Source of the DNA: PGYR01 sp034670025
GTDB taxonomy: Bacteria > Bacteroidota > Ignavibacteria > Kapaibacteriales > UBA2268
NCBI GenBank assembly: GCA_034670025.1
Contig: JAXMOE010000002.1
Coordinates: forward strand, 372,001-436,000
Reading direction: 5' to 3'
Length of the DNA: 64,000 bases
The notes below the pieces were generated by a model that did no database searches, was not told the origin of the DNA, and saw only the letters and a program-made list of their open reading frames with translations. Shown here in pieces: positions 26,442 to 37,100 of the stretch (positions within the stretch are counted from its first letter, which is position 1; every line of letters begins with the position of its first letter). A program made the position numbers and the translations under genes.

Positions 26442-27764
26442 ATGGGTCTTTCAAGATCACTAAGTACTGGTACTAGTTCACTTAGAACACACCAGAAGAA
26501 GTTCGACGTAATAGCGAACAACTTAGCAAACGCAAGTACTGTTGGATTCAAATCTAACAGGGTAACATTTGCAGACCAATTTAGCCAAACTTCTTCACTC
26601 GGTAAAAGACCTGATAAATCTGGTTCGACATCTGGTGGTGAAAATCCTGTTCAATATGGATTGGGTGTGAAAGTAGGTGCTGTACAAAGAAACATGAGCC
26701 AAGGGTTGATAGAAGTGACTGGTAGGTCTCTCGATATGGCAATCAATGGACAAGGTTTCTTTATGTACGAATCGGGAAATCAGACAAAGTATTCGAGAGC
26801 TGGAGCGGTAGTTCGTGATAGTCAAGGATTTTTGGTTGATGCGGCTTCTGGTTCACACTTACAGGGCTATAACTTAACTTATGACGCAAACGGCAAACCA
26901 GTAAGAGACGGCGAAGGCAACAATGTTTTGGATAGGTCTCTATCTAACTTACGTATTCAGCCCGGTTTCTTATCGGCTCCAAGACAAACAACAGATGTAG
27001 CTCTCAACGGAAATCTTAATTCACAGATGGAAGCAGGAGAGACTAGACAAACTTCAATCAATATCTATGATATTGGTGGGGCTCCACGTGAGTTGTCTAT
27101 TACATTCGAAAAATCTGCAACTGTAGATGAATTTAATGTAACTGCTTCAATCGAGGGAAATCCTGTTGCTTTAAGTGCAGGAACTGTTACTTTTAATCAA
27201 GATGGTAGTATCAATACGCCAACAGATTTGACCGTAACGGCTGCTGACTTGAATGCTGCTTTGGGTGGTACACTTTTCGACGACACTACTCCAAATGATG
27301 TAGAAATAACTTTAGTTGACCCCGATGGTAACGCCTTTGGTGGTTTAACTCAATATTCTTCTCCTAGTAATGCGACAATTCAATCTCAGAACGGTTATGC
27401 TGCTGGTGAGTTGTTGAATTTGGAAGTTAGTCCAAGAGGTGAGATTGTTGGTACATTTACCAATGGTCAGTCTGAGATAATTGGTCAAGTAGCGATTGCC
27501 AAATTCACTAATCCAGAAGGTCTTATCTCGTCAGGTGGTAACTTCTTCGAAGCATCACCAAATGCAGGTAACCCAAACATAGGTACGGCAGGGGAGACTT
27601 TCCCATCGTCATCTATTGCTGGTAGTGCGTTGGAGCAATCGAATGTTGATTTGACAATTGAGTTTACGGAAATGATTTCTACGCAAAGGGCTTTTGAGGC
27701 AGCGAGCAGAACGGTTACCGTTGGTGACCAAATGTTAGCAGAGATTAATCAGCTCAAGCGATAG
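26442..27764 (+). CDS. flgE: Flagellar hook protein FlgE
   Basis: FlgE polymerises into the hook outside the cell. The 440-residue product has the N-terminal axial motif (FDVIANNLANASTVGFKSNR, residues about 24-43), then GRSLDMAINGQGFF and a central hook domain. It ends with the C-terminal axial motif EFTEMISTQRAFEAASRTVT. The open frame continues 24 codons upstream, but ATG at 26442 matches family N termini (MGLSRSLSTG) and follows GGAGGG by about 10 bases. Last gene of the operon; a strong terminator follows. Confidence 0.96.
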   Translation: MGLSRSLSTGTSSLRTHQKKFDVIANNLANASTVGFKSNRVTFADQFSQTSSLGKRPDKSGSTSGGENPVQYGLGVKVGAVQRNMSQGLIEVTGRSLDMAINGQGFFMYESGNQTKYSRAGAVVRDSQGFLVDAASGSHLQGYNLTYDANGKPVRDGEGNNVLDRSLSNLRIQPGFLSAPRQTTDVALNGNLNSQMEAGETRQTSINIYDIGGAPRELSITFEKSATVDEFNVTASIEGNPVALSAGTVTFNQDGSINTPTDLTVTAADLNAALGGTLFDDTTPNDVEITLVDPDGNAFGGLTQYSSPSNATIQSQNGYAAGELLNLEVSPRGEIVGTFTNGQSEIIGQVAIAKFTNPEGLISSGGNFFEASPNAGNPNIGTAGETFPSSSIAGSALEQSNVDLTIEFTEMISTQRAFEAASRTVTVGDQMLAEINQLKR

Positions 27765-27786
27765 AATAAACAGTATCTAAAATTAG

Positions 27787-27824
27787 AAAGCTGCCTAAGT
27801 ATTGAACTTAGGTAGCTTTTTTTT
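27787..27824 (+). terminator. Rho-independent terminator of the flagellar operon
   Basis: A 14-bp stem with one G-U pair, AAAGCTGCCTAAGT (27787-27800) with ACTTAGGTAGCTTT (27806-27819), has a 5-base loop and is followed by T. It starts 22 bases after the flgE stop and ends the roughly 11.9-kb operon. Confidence 0.93.
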
Positions 27825-27845
27825 AATCATTTTTACTATTTACCC

Positions 27846-28565
27846 TTAGTCATACTTCTCAAAGAGTATATCTCTTCTGCTGTAGCCAATTTCCATTAGG
27901 CTAGTACGTGCCTCTTTTATCATAATGTCCCAACCGCATAGGTAGAACAAAGCATCTGGTTTTTCAGCGTATAGCTCTTTGTATATTGGATGCAAGTAAC
28001 CTTTTCTGCCTTCCCACTCTGGGCTTTCTTCTCTGGAAAGAACTGGGTGATAGTTGAAGTTGTTGTCTTCGGCATCCAATCCAAATAACTCTTCTTTGTA
28101 GCACAAATCTTCTTTAGTTCTTGTACCAAAGATTAAGTGCATTCCCTTGTGAGATTTATTCTTATTCAATACGTCGAGGTACATTGACCTAAATGGTGCA
28201 AGACCAACACCGGTACAGATAAAGCAAATTTCTCTGTCCAATGTTTCAGGTAGTACAAAGCGACCCAATGCACGAGAAACCGTTATGAAAGACCCAACTT
28301 TCACTTCATTGAACATATAGTTTGTTCCATCTCCACCTTCTTTGAATACGATTAGTAACTCTATCTCATTTGTGCCGAGTGGCTCTGATGATATTGAGTA
28401 CTGTCTGTAATTCTTAGTGCTGTTTAGCGGCATATCTACTTTTACGTATTGACCAGCTTTGAAATCGAAGACATCTAAGTCGTTGAATCTGAGTTGAAAC
28501 CTTCTTACAGAAGGAGTTTCTTGTATTATATTATATACTTCGGCTTGGTAATATTCTAATGCCAT
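27846..28565 (-). CDS. FAD-dependent ferredoxin-NADP reductase-like oxidoreductase
   Basis: The 239-residue product is a single FNR module. The FAD domain (about 1-100) carries RQYSIS, the RxYS flavin motif, and GGDGTNYM. The pyridine-nucleotide domain has CTGVGLAPFRSMY and YLCGWDIMIKEA. The C terminus FEKYD ends with an aromatic residue near the flavin, typical of FNR. There is no iron-sulphur or haem domain, so it must pass electrons to a separate carrier such as ferredoxin or flavodoxin. It is cytoplasmic, monocistronic and convergent with the flagellar operon. Confidence 0.85.
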   Translation of the reverse strand: MALEYYQAEVYNIIQETPSVRRFQLRFNDLDVFDFKAGQYVKVDMPLNSTKNYRQYSISSEPLGTNEIELLIVFKEGGDGTNYMFNEVKVGSFITVSRALGRFVLPETLDREICFICTGVGLAPFRSMYLDVLNKNKSHKGMHLIFGTRTKEDLCYKEELFGLDAEDNNFNYHPVLSREESPEWEGRKGYLHPIYKELYAEKPDALFYLCGWDIMIKEARTSLMEIGYSRRDILFEKYD

Positions 28566-28697
28566 ATTCTTTTTTTGAAATTTGTATCATTGTAAAAAAC
28601 TAAAATAATAAAGTTCGTGGAAATATTAATTTTTTGCTGATTATAAACTTTATAATTTGCTCAATCGTATTAACCATTTTCAGTAACGATTTAAATT

Positions 28698-30863
28698 ATG
28701 AATTCTTATAATATAGCGATAAACGGATCTTGGATATTATTCATTGCACTTGCTTTGGTGATAATCGGGTTTAGCTATTACTCTTATAAGAATACAAACC
28801 CACCTGTGTCAGGGGCAAAACGCTATACTATGCTGACTCTTAGAGTTGTGGGTATGTTGTTACTACTTTTCGCAATCTTCCAACCAATTGTTACCAATAA
28901 ATTTGATGAGATAATAAAACCACGTATTGCACTACTAATCGATGGCAGTGAGTCTATGACAATCACTGATGCTAAGTTGGATAGGTCAGAAATCACGATA
29001 AAACTTGTAGATGAATTGCAATCAGAGCTTTCAGAAGATGATTACTACTTTGTGTTCAAAGACCAGTTGGAAACGAATAAACAAGATAGCATTAGTGAAT
29101 TGGAATATGATGCAAAGAGGACTAATCTAGCAAAGCCACTCAGGGAACTCAGCTATAAACAAGACACAACGAACACACAAGCTGTTATTTTGCTTACAGA
29201 TGGTACTTATAATGCTGGTGAAAATCCATTCTATGCAGCAACCGAACTCGGCAGACCTATGTTCACAATTGGTGTGGGCGACACCACAGAACCAAAGGAT
29301 GTGAAGTTAGCAGATTTGATTGCCAATGAAGTTTCCTATGTAAATACTCCTACGCCAGTATTCATTAATGTTGACCAATTTGGTTTTAAAGATGACGAAG
29401 TTACTATTAAGGTGACGGCTAATGGTGATTCGGTTGGTACTGAAACAATCAAATTATACGAGAACCAAAAGCGATATAAATTAAAGTATTCTTTTACTCC
29501 AGACGAACCCGGCAATTACAAAGTTGTGGCAAGTGTTTCTTCTTTAGAAGGGGAAGTTACTGAAAGAAATAACTCAAAAACTAATATTATTAAGGTCTTA
29601 GAAAACAAGAAGAGTATTGCCATATTTGGTGGGCGACCGAGCTATGATGTTTCATTCTTTGTCAAAGAGTTGAATAAGAATAGTGACCAGGAAATTTATA
29701 AGTTTGTACAAAAAAGTGCATCTGAATTTTACGAACCATTCAGTCAGAAAGAGCTTAGAGACGCACAAGTAATAGCAATGATTGGTTTTCCTAATCAATC
29801 AACTGACTCTAAGTATATGAAGTTGATAAAGAAAGAATTGGAGCGAGGTAAGCCATTAATATTTATTACTTCAAGTGATATTGATTACAGAAAGCTAAGG
29901 GTGATTGAAGATTACCTTCCATTCAAGATTTTATCTGAAAGTAGTAATGAGTTACAAGTATTAGCCAAAGTTGACGAGAACTCTATCAATAACTCTATTC
30001 TCAGAGTAGAAGGAGAGTCAAATCCTGCTAATTGGAATGAGTTGCCGCCCATTTACACAACAGAGACTTTTATAAAACCAAATCCAGAATCTACTGTGAT
30101 AATGCGATTTGGGCTTGGTGGCACAAATATGAATGAGCCACTGATCGTCAGCCGATCTCTTTCTGGCAAAAAATCATTATTCATTATGGGCTATGGTTTG
30201 CACAGTTGGAAGCTAAAGGGTTATGCTCGAGAATTAGCCAAAGGAAATGAAGCCGTCGATTTGTACGCACAGTTAATAGAAAACTCGCTCCGTTGGTTAA
30301 GTATAGATAGTAAATTTGAATCGTTCTTAGTGAGAACAAACAAAAAACAATATACCGAAGGCGAGGAAGTTGAATTTTTTGCACAGCTTTATGATGAAAG
30401 CTATTTGGCATTAGAGGAAGCTGAAATTAGCGTTAAAATTAATAGCTCTGGCGAAAACATAGAAGAAATAATATTGAGTGAAATTGGCAGTGGTCAATAC
30501 AATTATAAATTAGAAAATCTTTCAATTGGAGATTATACTTACTCTGCGACTGCCAAAGTTGAAGGCAATACTGTTGGAACGAGTGGTGGCAGGTTCATCA
30601 TTGGTGAGCTCAACTCTGAGTATGATGATCTAACTATGAACAAGGGCTTGCTGAAAAGCATAGCTGATGGGACTGGTGGTAATTTTTATTATAATACTAC
30701 TACAGGACTAATAGACGATATCAAATCAAAAGAAAATTTCCGAGAAAAATACATATCCCAAACAAAAGACTATCCGCTTTGGAACTTACCTCTGTTCCTA
30801 ATACTATCCTTGCTTTGTTTTGCCACAGAGTGGCTAATGAGAAAGCTGAGTGGACTTATTTAG
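28698..30863 (+). CDS. Membrane-anchored VWA-domain protein
   Basis: The 721-residue product has two N-terminal membrane segments (about 11-30 and 46-65) and one at the C terminus (about 695-715), with most of the protein between them. A von Willebrand A domain starts at residue 77 with an intact MIDAS DGSES (82-86) and the later LLTDGTYNAGENP. It is followed by an Ig-like segment, a region resembling the glutamine-amidotransferase-like fold common in these proteins (GGRPSYDVSF onward), and further beta domains. Similar large proteins occur singly or beside MoxR/Bat operons in Bacteroidetes. No MoxR ATPase is adjacent here. The role is unknown; envelope maintenance is a guess. Confidence 0.75.
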   Translation: MNSYNIAINGSWILFIALALVIIGFSYYSYKNTNPPVSGAKRYTMLTLRVVGMLLLLFAIFQPIVTNKFDEIIKPRIALLIDGSESMTITDAKLDRSEITIKLVDELQSELSEDDYYFVFKDQLETNKQDSISELEYDAKRTNLAKPLRELSYKQDTTNTQAVILLTDGTYNAGENPFYAATELGRPMFTIGVGDTTEPKDVKLADLIANEVSYVNTPTPVFINVDQFGFKDDEVTIKVTANGDSVGTETIKLYENQKRYKLKYSFTPDEPGNYKVVASVSSLEGEVTERNNSKTNIIKVLENKKSIAIFGGRPSYDVSFFVKELNKNSDQEIYKFVQKSASEFYEPFSQKELRDAQVIAMIGFPNQSTDSKYMKLIKKELERGKPLIFITSSDIDYRKLRVIEDYLPFKILSESSNELQVLAKVDENSINNSILRVEGESNPANWNELPPIYTTETFIKPNPESTVIMRFGLGGTNMNEPLIVSRSLSGKKSLFIMGYGLHSWKLKGYARELAKGNEAVDLYAQLIENSLRWLSIDSKFESFLVRTNKKQYTEGEEVEFFAQLYDESYLALEEAEISVKINSSGENIEEIILSEIGSGQYNYKLENLSIGDYTYSATAKVEGNTVGTSGGRFIIGELNSEYDDLTMNKGLLKSIADGTGGNFYYNTTTGLIDDIKSKENFREKYISQTKDYPLWNLPLFLILSLLCFATEWLMRKLSGLI

Positions 30864-30891
30864 GCCATACAACAAAACCCAAATTGCAAGA

Positions 30892-31006
30892 TAGGAAACT
30901 AATTACACAAAAATAGTTTACTTTGTGCAACAAAGCGTTGGAAAAGTCGTTTTGGTTGTATAATATTGTATATTAAATAAACTAAAAATGGTTAAATAGT
31001 TTCCTA
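30892..31006. promoter_or_regulatory. Paired inverted decamers bracketing the efflux-operon promoter region
   Basis: TAGGAAACTA (30892-30901) recurs as its exact reverse complement TAGTTTCCTA (30997-31006), ending 3 bases before the TetR gene ATG. A partial copy, TAGTTTAC, is at 30914-30921. A TATAAT-like box lies between them (near 30959). The arrangement could be a regulator-binding pair for autoregulation by the TetR protein, or two arms of a long hairpin. Confidence 0.35.
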
Positions 31007-31009
31007 AAT

Positions 31010-31633
31010 ATGGATAGTGACGTAAAAATAGCAACACAACAAAAAATAATAAATGCTGCTCAGCAGGAGTTTGTGCAGTTCGGATACACCAATGTAACGG
31101 TTGACGAAATTGCTCAAGCTGCTGGTGTAAGCAAAAAAACTATTTATAAATACTTCAGAAGTAAAGAGAATATCTTTTGGGAAGTAATCAAATGCAAAAC
31201 ATCTAATAAAGAGAATATGTTTCAAGATATACTTGAAATGGATGTTGACTTTTTAGAAAAAATGCGTTTAATTGGTTACCGAACAGCCCAAGACATTAAG
31301 GAAGCACCTATAGTTTTCTTAAAGGACCTAAAACGAAACGCTCCTGAGCTATATCAGGAAGTCGAGTTACTTAGGAAGAAAGCTATACTCAATACTTTCC
31401 GAAGTTTTTATGAAAAAGGAGTGGAGGAAAACTACTTCCGCAAAGACATACCGATAGAGTTAGTAACACAAATGTATTATAGTATGATGAGCAATATGTT
31501 CTCTTTGGCTTTAGATGAAGGCAAATACAACATAGAGCAATTGTATGATTTTGTAGGTATGATTTTTTTCGAAGGGGTTTTCTCTCGAGAGGGATTCAAA
31601 AAATATAACAGAACAATAGAGGACGATCAATAA
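31010..31633 (+). CDS. TetR/AcrR family transcriptional regulator
   Basis: The 207-residue product begins with a canonical TetR helix-turn-helix: QQEFVQFGYTNVTVDEIAQA, then AGVSKKTIYKYFRSKENIF (about residues 17-56). The C-terminal ligand domain is variable and unassigned. It is the first gene of an operon with tolC-, MFP- and RND-type genes (3 bases to the next gene), so it very likely represses this efflux pump and itself in response to a pump substrate. Confidence 0.93.
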   Translation: MDSDVKIATQQKIINAAQQEFVQFGYTNVTVDEIAQAAGVSKKTIYKYFRSKENIFWEVIKCKTSNKENMFQDILEMDVDFLEKMRLIGYRTAQDIKEAPIVFLKDLKRNAPELYQEVELLRKKAILNTFRSFYEKGVEENYFRKDIPIELVTQMYYSMMSNMFSLALDEGKYNIEQLYDFVGMIFFEGVFSREGFKKYNRTIEDDQ

Positions 31634-31636
31634 GAT

Positions 31637-33001
31637 ATGCGAATAAACAAGAAAATAATATTTGCTATACTCGCAGTAGCTACAATAATCACTTCAATTG
31701 AAGCGAAGTCGCAAGAAGCATTGTCTCTTGATGGTGCTATCAAAATTGCATTAGAGCAAAGTAAGCAGCTGCAAACAGCAAAATATGACGTAAGGAAAGC
31801 CGAAGCAGATTTGGACGAGGTTTTTGGTAATGCTTTACCAAAAGTTGATTTGAGTGCTAACTACACTCGCTATTTGGTACCAATGCAATTTTATATTGCT
31901 GGTGGACTTTTCCCTGGAACAGGTGACGGTGATGGAGGTGGTCAATTTATTGAAGCATCTTCTGATAACGCTGTCGATGCACGGGTTGATGTATCGCAAA
32001 CTATATTCAACTCGGCAGTATTCAGATCAATTAGTGCTTCTGATAACTACTTAGATGCCGCAAAGGCAAATATGAATGTTCAGGTGGACGAAGTAATATT
32101 AGCTGTCAAAAACGCCTACTACCAAGCTTTGGTACAAAAGGAGTCTTTTGAGTTAGTAGAAGCCAGTCAAGAAAATGCTACAAAGAATTTCAAGGACATT
32201 GAGGTACTTTTTGGCGAAGGATTGATTGCAGAATATGATAAGATTAGAGCAGAAGTTCAAGTAGAAAACTTCAAGCCGCAGCTTATTTCTGCTGAAAATG
32301 CTTACATCAATGCTAAGAATAATCTGAAAGTATTAATTGGGTTAGACCCAGACAACACTGTGGAATTAACTGACGATTTATCAAAATTCGAGACTGAATA
32401 TGATAATTATCAGTTGGATAAAATTCAAGATAAGATACTTTTAGATAACCCTCAGCTCAATGCTTTGACTATCCAAAAAGAAGTAAACAAAGACTTCATC
32501 GCAGTTTATGAATCTGAGTATTTACCTACAGTTTCCGCTTTTGGTAACTATTCTATACAAGGTCAGTCGAATACTTTTGATTTCCCGACTGCCAGTACTT
32601 CTACTGTAGGGCTTAGATTCAAAATGAATCTATTTTCTGGTTTGCAAACCAATGCGAAAGTAGAGAAAGCAGAATTAGATTTATTGAAAACAAAAACACA
32701 ATCTGAATTACTTGAAATTAATCTGAAATCGCAAGTGAAAAACTTAGTAAACAAAATTCAATCTGCTGAAAAGCAATTGGATGCTAATCAGAAAAATATA
32801 AATCAAGCAAAACGTGGATACGACATTGCAAAAATCAGATATGAGGAGGGCATTGGGTCGCTTCTCGAGATTAATGACTCTGACTTGGCTTTGCGTACTG
32901 CTAAAACTAATAATTTGAGAACAGTCTATGAGCTACTTTTTTCTTATGCTCAGCTCGATCAACTATTAGGTAATTATTCAAACAAATATAAAGTAAAATA
33001 A
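31637..33001 (+). CDS. TolC family outer-membrane efflux channel
   Basis: The 454-residue product has a signal peptide (about 1-25) and two related long helical halves of the TolC/OEP fold, each with a strand region. Repeat cues are SLDGAIKIALEQSKQLQTAK near the start and NQAKRGYDIAKIRYEEGIGS near the end. It forms a trimeric outer-membrane duct that joins the adaptor and RND pump encoded next. The length is normal. It starts 3 bases after the regulator, with GAGG upstream. Confidence 0.92.
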   Translation: MRINKKIIFAILAVATIITSIEAKSQEALSLDGAIKIALEQSKQLQTAKYDVRKAEADLDEVFGNALPKVDLSANYTRYLVPMQFYIAGGLFPGTGDGDGGGQFIEASSDNAVDARVDVSQTIFNSAVFRSISASDNYLDAAKANMNVQVDEVILAVKNAYYQALVQKESFELVEASQENATKNFKDIEVLFGEGLIAEYDKIRAEVQVENFKPQLISAENAYINAKNNLKVLIGLDPDNTVELTDDLSKFETEYDNYQLDKIQDKILLDNPQLNALTIQKEVNKDFIAVYESEYLPTVSAFGNYSIQGQSNTFDFPTASTSTVGLRFKMNLFSGLQTNAKVEKAELDLLKTKTQSELLEINLKSQVKNLVNKIQSAEKQLDANQKNINQAKRGYDIAKIRYEEGIGSLLEINDSDLALRTAKTNNLRTVYELLFSYAQLDQLLGNYSNKYKVK

Positions 33002-33016
33002 ACAGGATACACTAAA

Positions 33017-34150
33017 TTGAAAAAGATAATTTTAATGATAACAATTGTATCATTCTCAGCTATGCTATTTACCTCTTGTTCCGAAGAGTCTAAATCAGAG
33101 AATGCCAAAGAACAACAATTGCAAGAGCTACAAAAACAAAAATCTGAATTAGAAGCTAAAATCACAAAACTAAAAGAAGAAATTGGGACAACAGAAAAAC
33201 CAATTGCTGTGGAAGCAATGGATTTATCTCTTGGGAACTTTAGTCACTTTGTTACTCAATACGGCGAAGTAGAATCGGACCAAGATGTTGATATGAGTCC
33301 AAAAGGCAATGGTATAGTTAGAAAAATAAATGTAAAAGAAGGAAGAAGGGTAACAAAAGGACAAACTCTAGCTGTTCTTGACGACGATATGTTGATGAAA
33401 AGAGTAAAAGAGCTCAATGATTCTTATGAATTCGCTAAGACTATATTCGAGAAGCAAAAAAGAGTATGGGAAAAAAATGTAGGTAGCGAAGTAGAATATC
33501 TACAAGCAAAAAACAATCTAGAAAATATAGAAAACAGAATGGAACTACTGAAAGAAGAGGTGGAAAATACTAGAATCAAAGCACCTTTCTCAGGAGTTAT
33601 TGATAAAGTATATATCAAAGAAGGGCAGATGGCAACACCAAGTATGCCTGCTTTCAGAATAGTAAGCCAGAGTAATTTGCAAATAAGAACTGATGTTGCC
33701 GAATCTGTTTCTTACAGATTGAAGGAAGGCAGCGAGGCGAAAGTATTCTTCCCAGATTTGAAATTAGATACATTGGATTTAAAAATATCTGCTATTTCCG
33801 AAGGTATTGATAGAGTTAACAGAACAGTTAGCGTATATGTTAACTTACCGAAATCTGTTTATAACAAGGTTAAGCCAGCAATGTTAGCAAGTGTTAGATA
33901 CAAAACAGCTAAGATTGATTCTGCTCTTACTGTACCTACTAATATCATTCAAAAAGAAGGGACTACTGATTACGTATTTGTAGTTAATAAGAATGATAAA
34001 GGGAAGACAATTGCTGACAAAAAGATAATAGTAGTCGGCAAATCTTTCAATGGTGTTACTCAAGTAGAAGGCGGAATAACTAACTCTGATAAGCTAATTA
34101 CAGTTGGTTATGAGAACTTGAGAGAAGGCGATTTAATTAAATTCAACTAA
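33017..34150 (+). CDS. RND efflux periplasmic adaptor (membrane fusion) lipoprotein
   Basis: The 377-residue product is an HlyD/AcrA-type adaptor: a lipobox FTSC (cysteine 21), an unusual short coiled coil just after it (about 25-60), a lipoyl-like half (VRKINVKEGRRVTKGQTLAV), a coiled-coil hairpin, the second lipoyl half (IKAPFSGVIDKVYIKEGQMA) and beta-barrel domains. The TTG at 33017 is taken as start: it supplies the positive residues of the signal peptide and follows AGGA by about 10 bases, while the first in-frame ATG would lose them. It bridges the RND pump and TolC-type channel. Confidence 0.93.
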   Translation: MKKIILMITIVSFSAMLFTSCSEESKSENAKEQQLQELQKQKSELEAKITKLKEEIGTTEKPIAVEAMDLSLGNFSHFVTQYGEVESDQDVDMSPKGNGIVRKINVKEGRRVTKGQTLAVLDDDMLMKRVKELNDSYEFAKTIFEKQKRVWEKNVGSEVEYLQAKNNLENIENRMELLKEEVENTRIKAPFSGVIDKVYIKEGQMATPSMPAFRIVSQSNLQIRTDVAESVSYRLKEGSEAKVFFPDLKLDTLDLKISAISEGIDRVNRTVSVYVNLPKSVYNKVKPAMLASVRYKTAKIDSALTVPTNIIQKEGTTDYVFVVNKNDKGKTIADKKIIVVGKSFNGVTQVEGGITNSDKLITVGYENLREGDLIKFN

Positions 34151-34178
34151 TAGAAGAAAAAAGAAAGACGGATAAAAA

Positions 34179-37100
34179 ATGTCAAAACCAAATTTTAAAC
34201 CAACGAATTGGGCGATTAACAATCGAGTAAGTATATTCGTGCTATCGTTCATACTCGTATTAGTAGGTATATTGGCTTATACTGACTTACCCAAAGAACA
34301 ATTTCCAGAGATAGTAATCCCTACGGTATATGTGCAGACTATATACCAAGGTACTTCACCTGAGGATATGGAAAACTTAGTTACTAGACAGATTGAGAAA
34401 GAACTGAAATCAATCTCAGGTGTAAAGAAAATTACCTCGCAATCAATACAGAACTTTTCTGCTATCACGATTGAGTTCAACACAGATGTTGATCCAGCTG
34501 TGGCGAAACAAAGAGTGACAGACAAAGTAGATATGGCAAAAAGTGAATTGCCTAATGATTTGGACCAAGATCCTTTGGTTCAGGAAGTTGACTTCTCTGA
34601 AATGCCAATTATGACAATCAATATCTCTGGTGATTATAATTTAGATATATTGAAGAATTATGCTGAAGAAATACAAGACCGAGTTGAGGGGTTAACCCAA
34701 ATTACCAGAGCCGATATGATTGGTGCTTTGGAAAAAGAAGTTCAAGTGAATATGGACTTATACCGAATGACCGCTGCTAATGTATCATTCAACGATGTGT
34801 TTAGTGCTATTTCTAACGAAAACGTGAACATTGGTGGTGGTAACTTAGATGTAGGCCGTTTGGAGCGTTCAGTAAGAATAGTTGGTGAGTTCGATGATGT
34901 TTCTGAAATTGGCGATATATTAGTAAATAGTAGCAAGGGCAATAAAGTTTACTTGCGAGATATAGCCAGTATAGAGTTCACTAATGAAGACAGAAGTAGC
35001 TATGCTAGAATGAACAAAGAGCCAGTTATTGCTCTTAGTGTAATTAAAAGGAGTGGCGAAAACTTAATCGAAGCATCTGATGAAATTACGTTGATTATTG
35101 ATGATATGAAAGCGAATGTTCTTCCTGATGATGTATCAATAAAAATAACAGGTGACTTGTCTAATAACACAAGAGTAGCAATCAAAGATTTGATTAACTC
35201 GGTTATTATTGGATTTATCTTAGTTACTATTGTACTTATGTTCTTTATGGGAGTGAGTAACTCAGTATATGTTGGATTGGCAGTGCCACTGTCATCTGCT
35301 ATTTCATTTATATTGCTCCCACCATTGGACTTTACATTCAATATTATTGTGACTTTCTCATTCCTCTTGGGGCTGGGTATTCTCGTCGATAATGCAATTG
35401 TTGTAATTGAAAATACATACAGACTTCACTTTACAGAAGGAAAGCCAATAAAAGATGCTGCATCTGAAGCGGCTGGTGAGGTTTTCCCGGCTGTACTTTC
35501 AGGTACTTTAACTACGTTGTCACCATTTGTGCCATTGCTTTTCTGGCCAGGGATAATTGGTGAGTTTATGTACTTCCTCCCAGCTGTATTGATTATTGTA
35601 TTGACTGCATCACTATTTGTTGCATTCATTATCAATCCAGTGTTCGCTGTTCAGTTTATGGATCAGATGAAAGGGAATGGCGAAGAAGAGAAAAAATCTG
35701 ATAGAGGATTCTATATTGGAACTACAATAGCTGCCGTGATTGGTCTATTATTATCGCTTGGTGGTGTACCTATGTTAGGTAACTTTATTCTAATAGCTGT
35801 TGCATTAGGATACCTGAATAAATTCTTAGTGTCACCTATTCTAATTAAAGGGTTCCAGAATAAAGTTGTTCCAGCATTGATTTCAGCGTACAAAAGTACA
35901 CTTAGTTTTGCTTTGTTGAAGTTAAAACCTGTTGGAGTATTATTAGTGGCAATAGGGTTTATGATTATTAGCACAATGGTATTTATGGCTTCAAACCCAA
36001 AGGTATCTTTCTTCCCAAATCCTGACCCCAACAATGTGATGGTTTACTTAGAGTTACCACTTGGGACAAGAGCTGAAGTTACTGATAGTTTGACTGCAAT
36101 AGTAGAAAACAAAGTAATTGATATAGTGGGTGAAAATAACCCAATTGTTACTTCTGTTATATCTAATGTAGGTATTGGCGCTGGGGACCCAATGGATCCT
36201 GACCGTAGTGTTAAGCCGAACAAAGGGAAAGTTACAGTTGCATTTGTAGAATACGGAAAGCGTGATGGCGAAAGCACTTGGGATTATATGGAAAAAATCC
36301 GTGAAGGAGTAGGTGACTACCCTGGAGTGGATGTAAAAGTTGACAAAGAACAAGGTGGCCCTCCTACTGGAAAACCGATTAATGTTGAGATTAGTGGACC
36401 TGAATTTGAGAAATTAATAGAGATTTCAGAGGCATTCAAATATGCTATTGTCGATTCATTGGGAATACAAGGTATTGAGAATTTGAAATCTGATTTACAG
36501 CTGAACAAACCCGAAATACTAGTTGATATTGATAGACAAAAAGCAAACAAAGAAGGAATAACTACTGCTCAAATTAGTAATGCTATTCGTACTGCACTAT
36601 ACGGAACTGAGGTTTCTAAGTATAGACAAGGGGACGAGGATTATCCAATTCAAGTAAGATTGAGGGAAGAGTACAGAGAAAACTTAGATCAACTACTGAA
36701 CCTGAAGCTTACATTCAGAGAGAAGACTGGTGATTTCCGTCAAGTTCCAATCTCTGCATTTGCTGATGTGAAATTCGTAAACTCTTATGGTGGTATTAAC
36801 CGTAAGGATGCGGAAAGAGTAGTTACACTTAGCTCAAATGTACTTACTGGTTACAATGCAAACGAAATTAATCAAAAAATAAAAAAAGCTGGAGCAGAGT
36901 TTAACTTCCCTCCTGGATATGAAGTAAAGCTAACGGGTGAGCAGCAAGAACAAGCCGAGACTGGTGCATTCTTAGCAAAAGCATTTGCTATATCAATGCT
37001 ATTGGTATTCTTCATTCTTGTAACTATGTTTAACTCGACTATAAAACCACTAATTATATTTACTACTGTACTATTTAGTATATTTGGTGTGTTATTGGGC

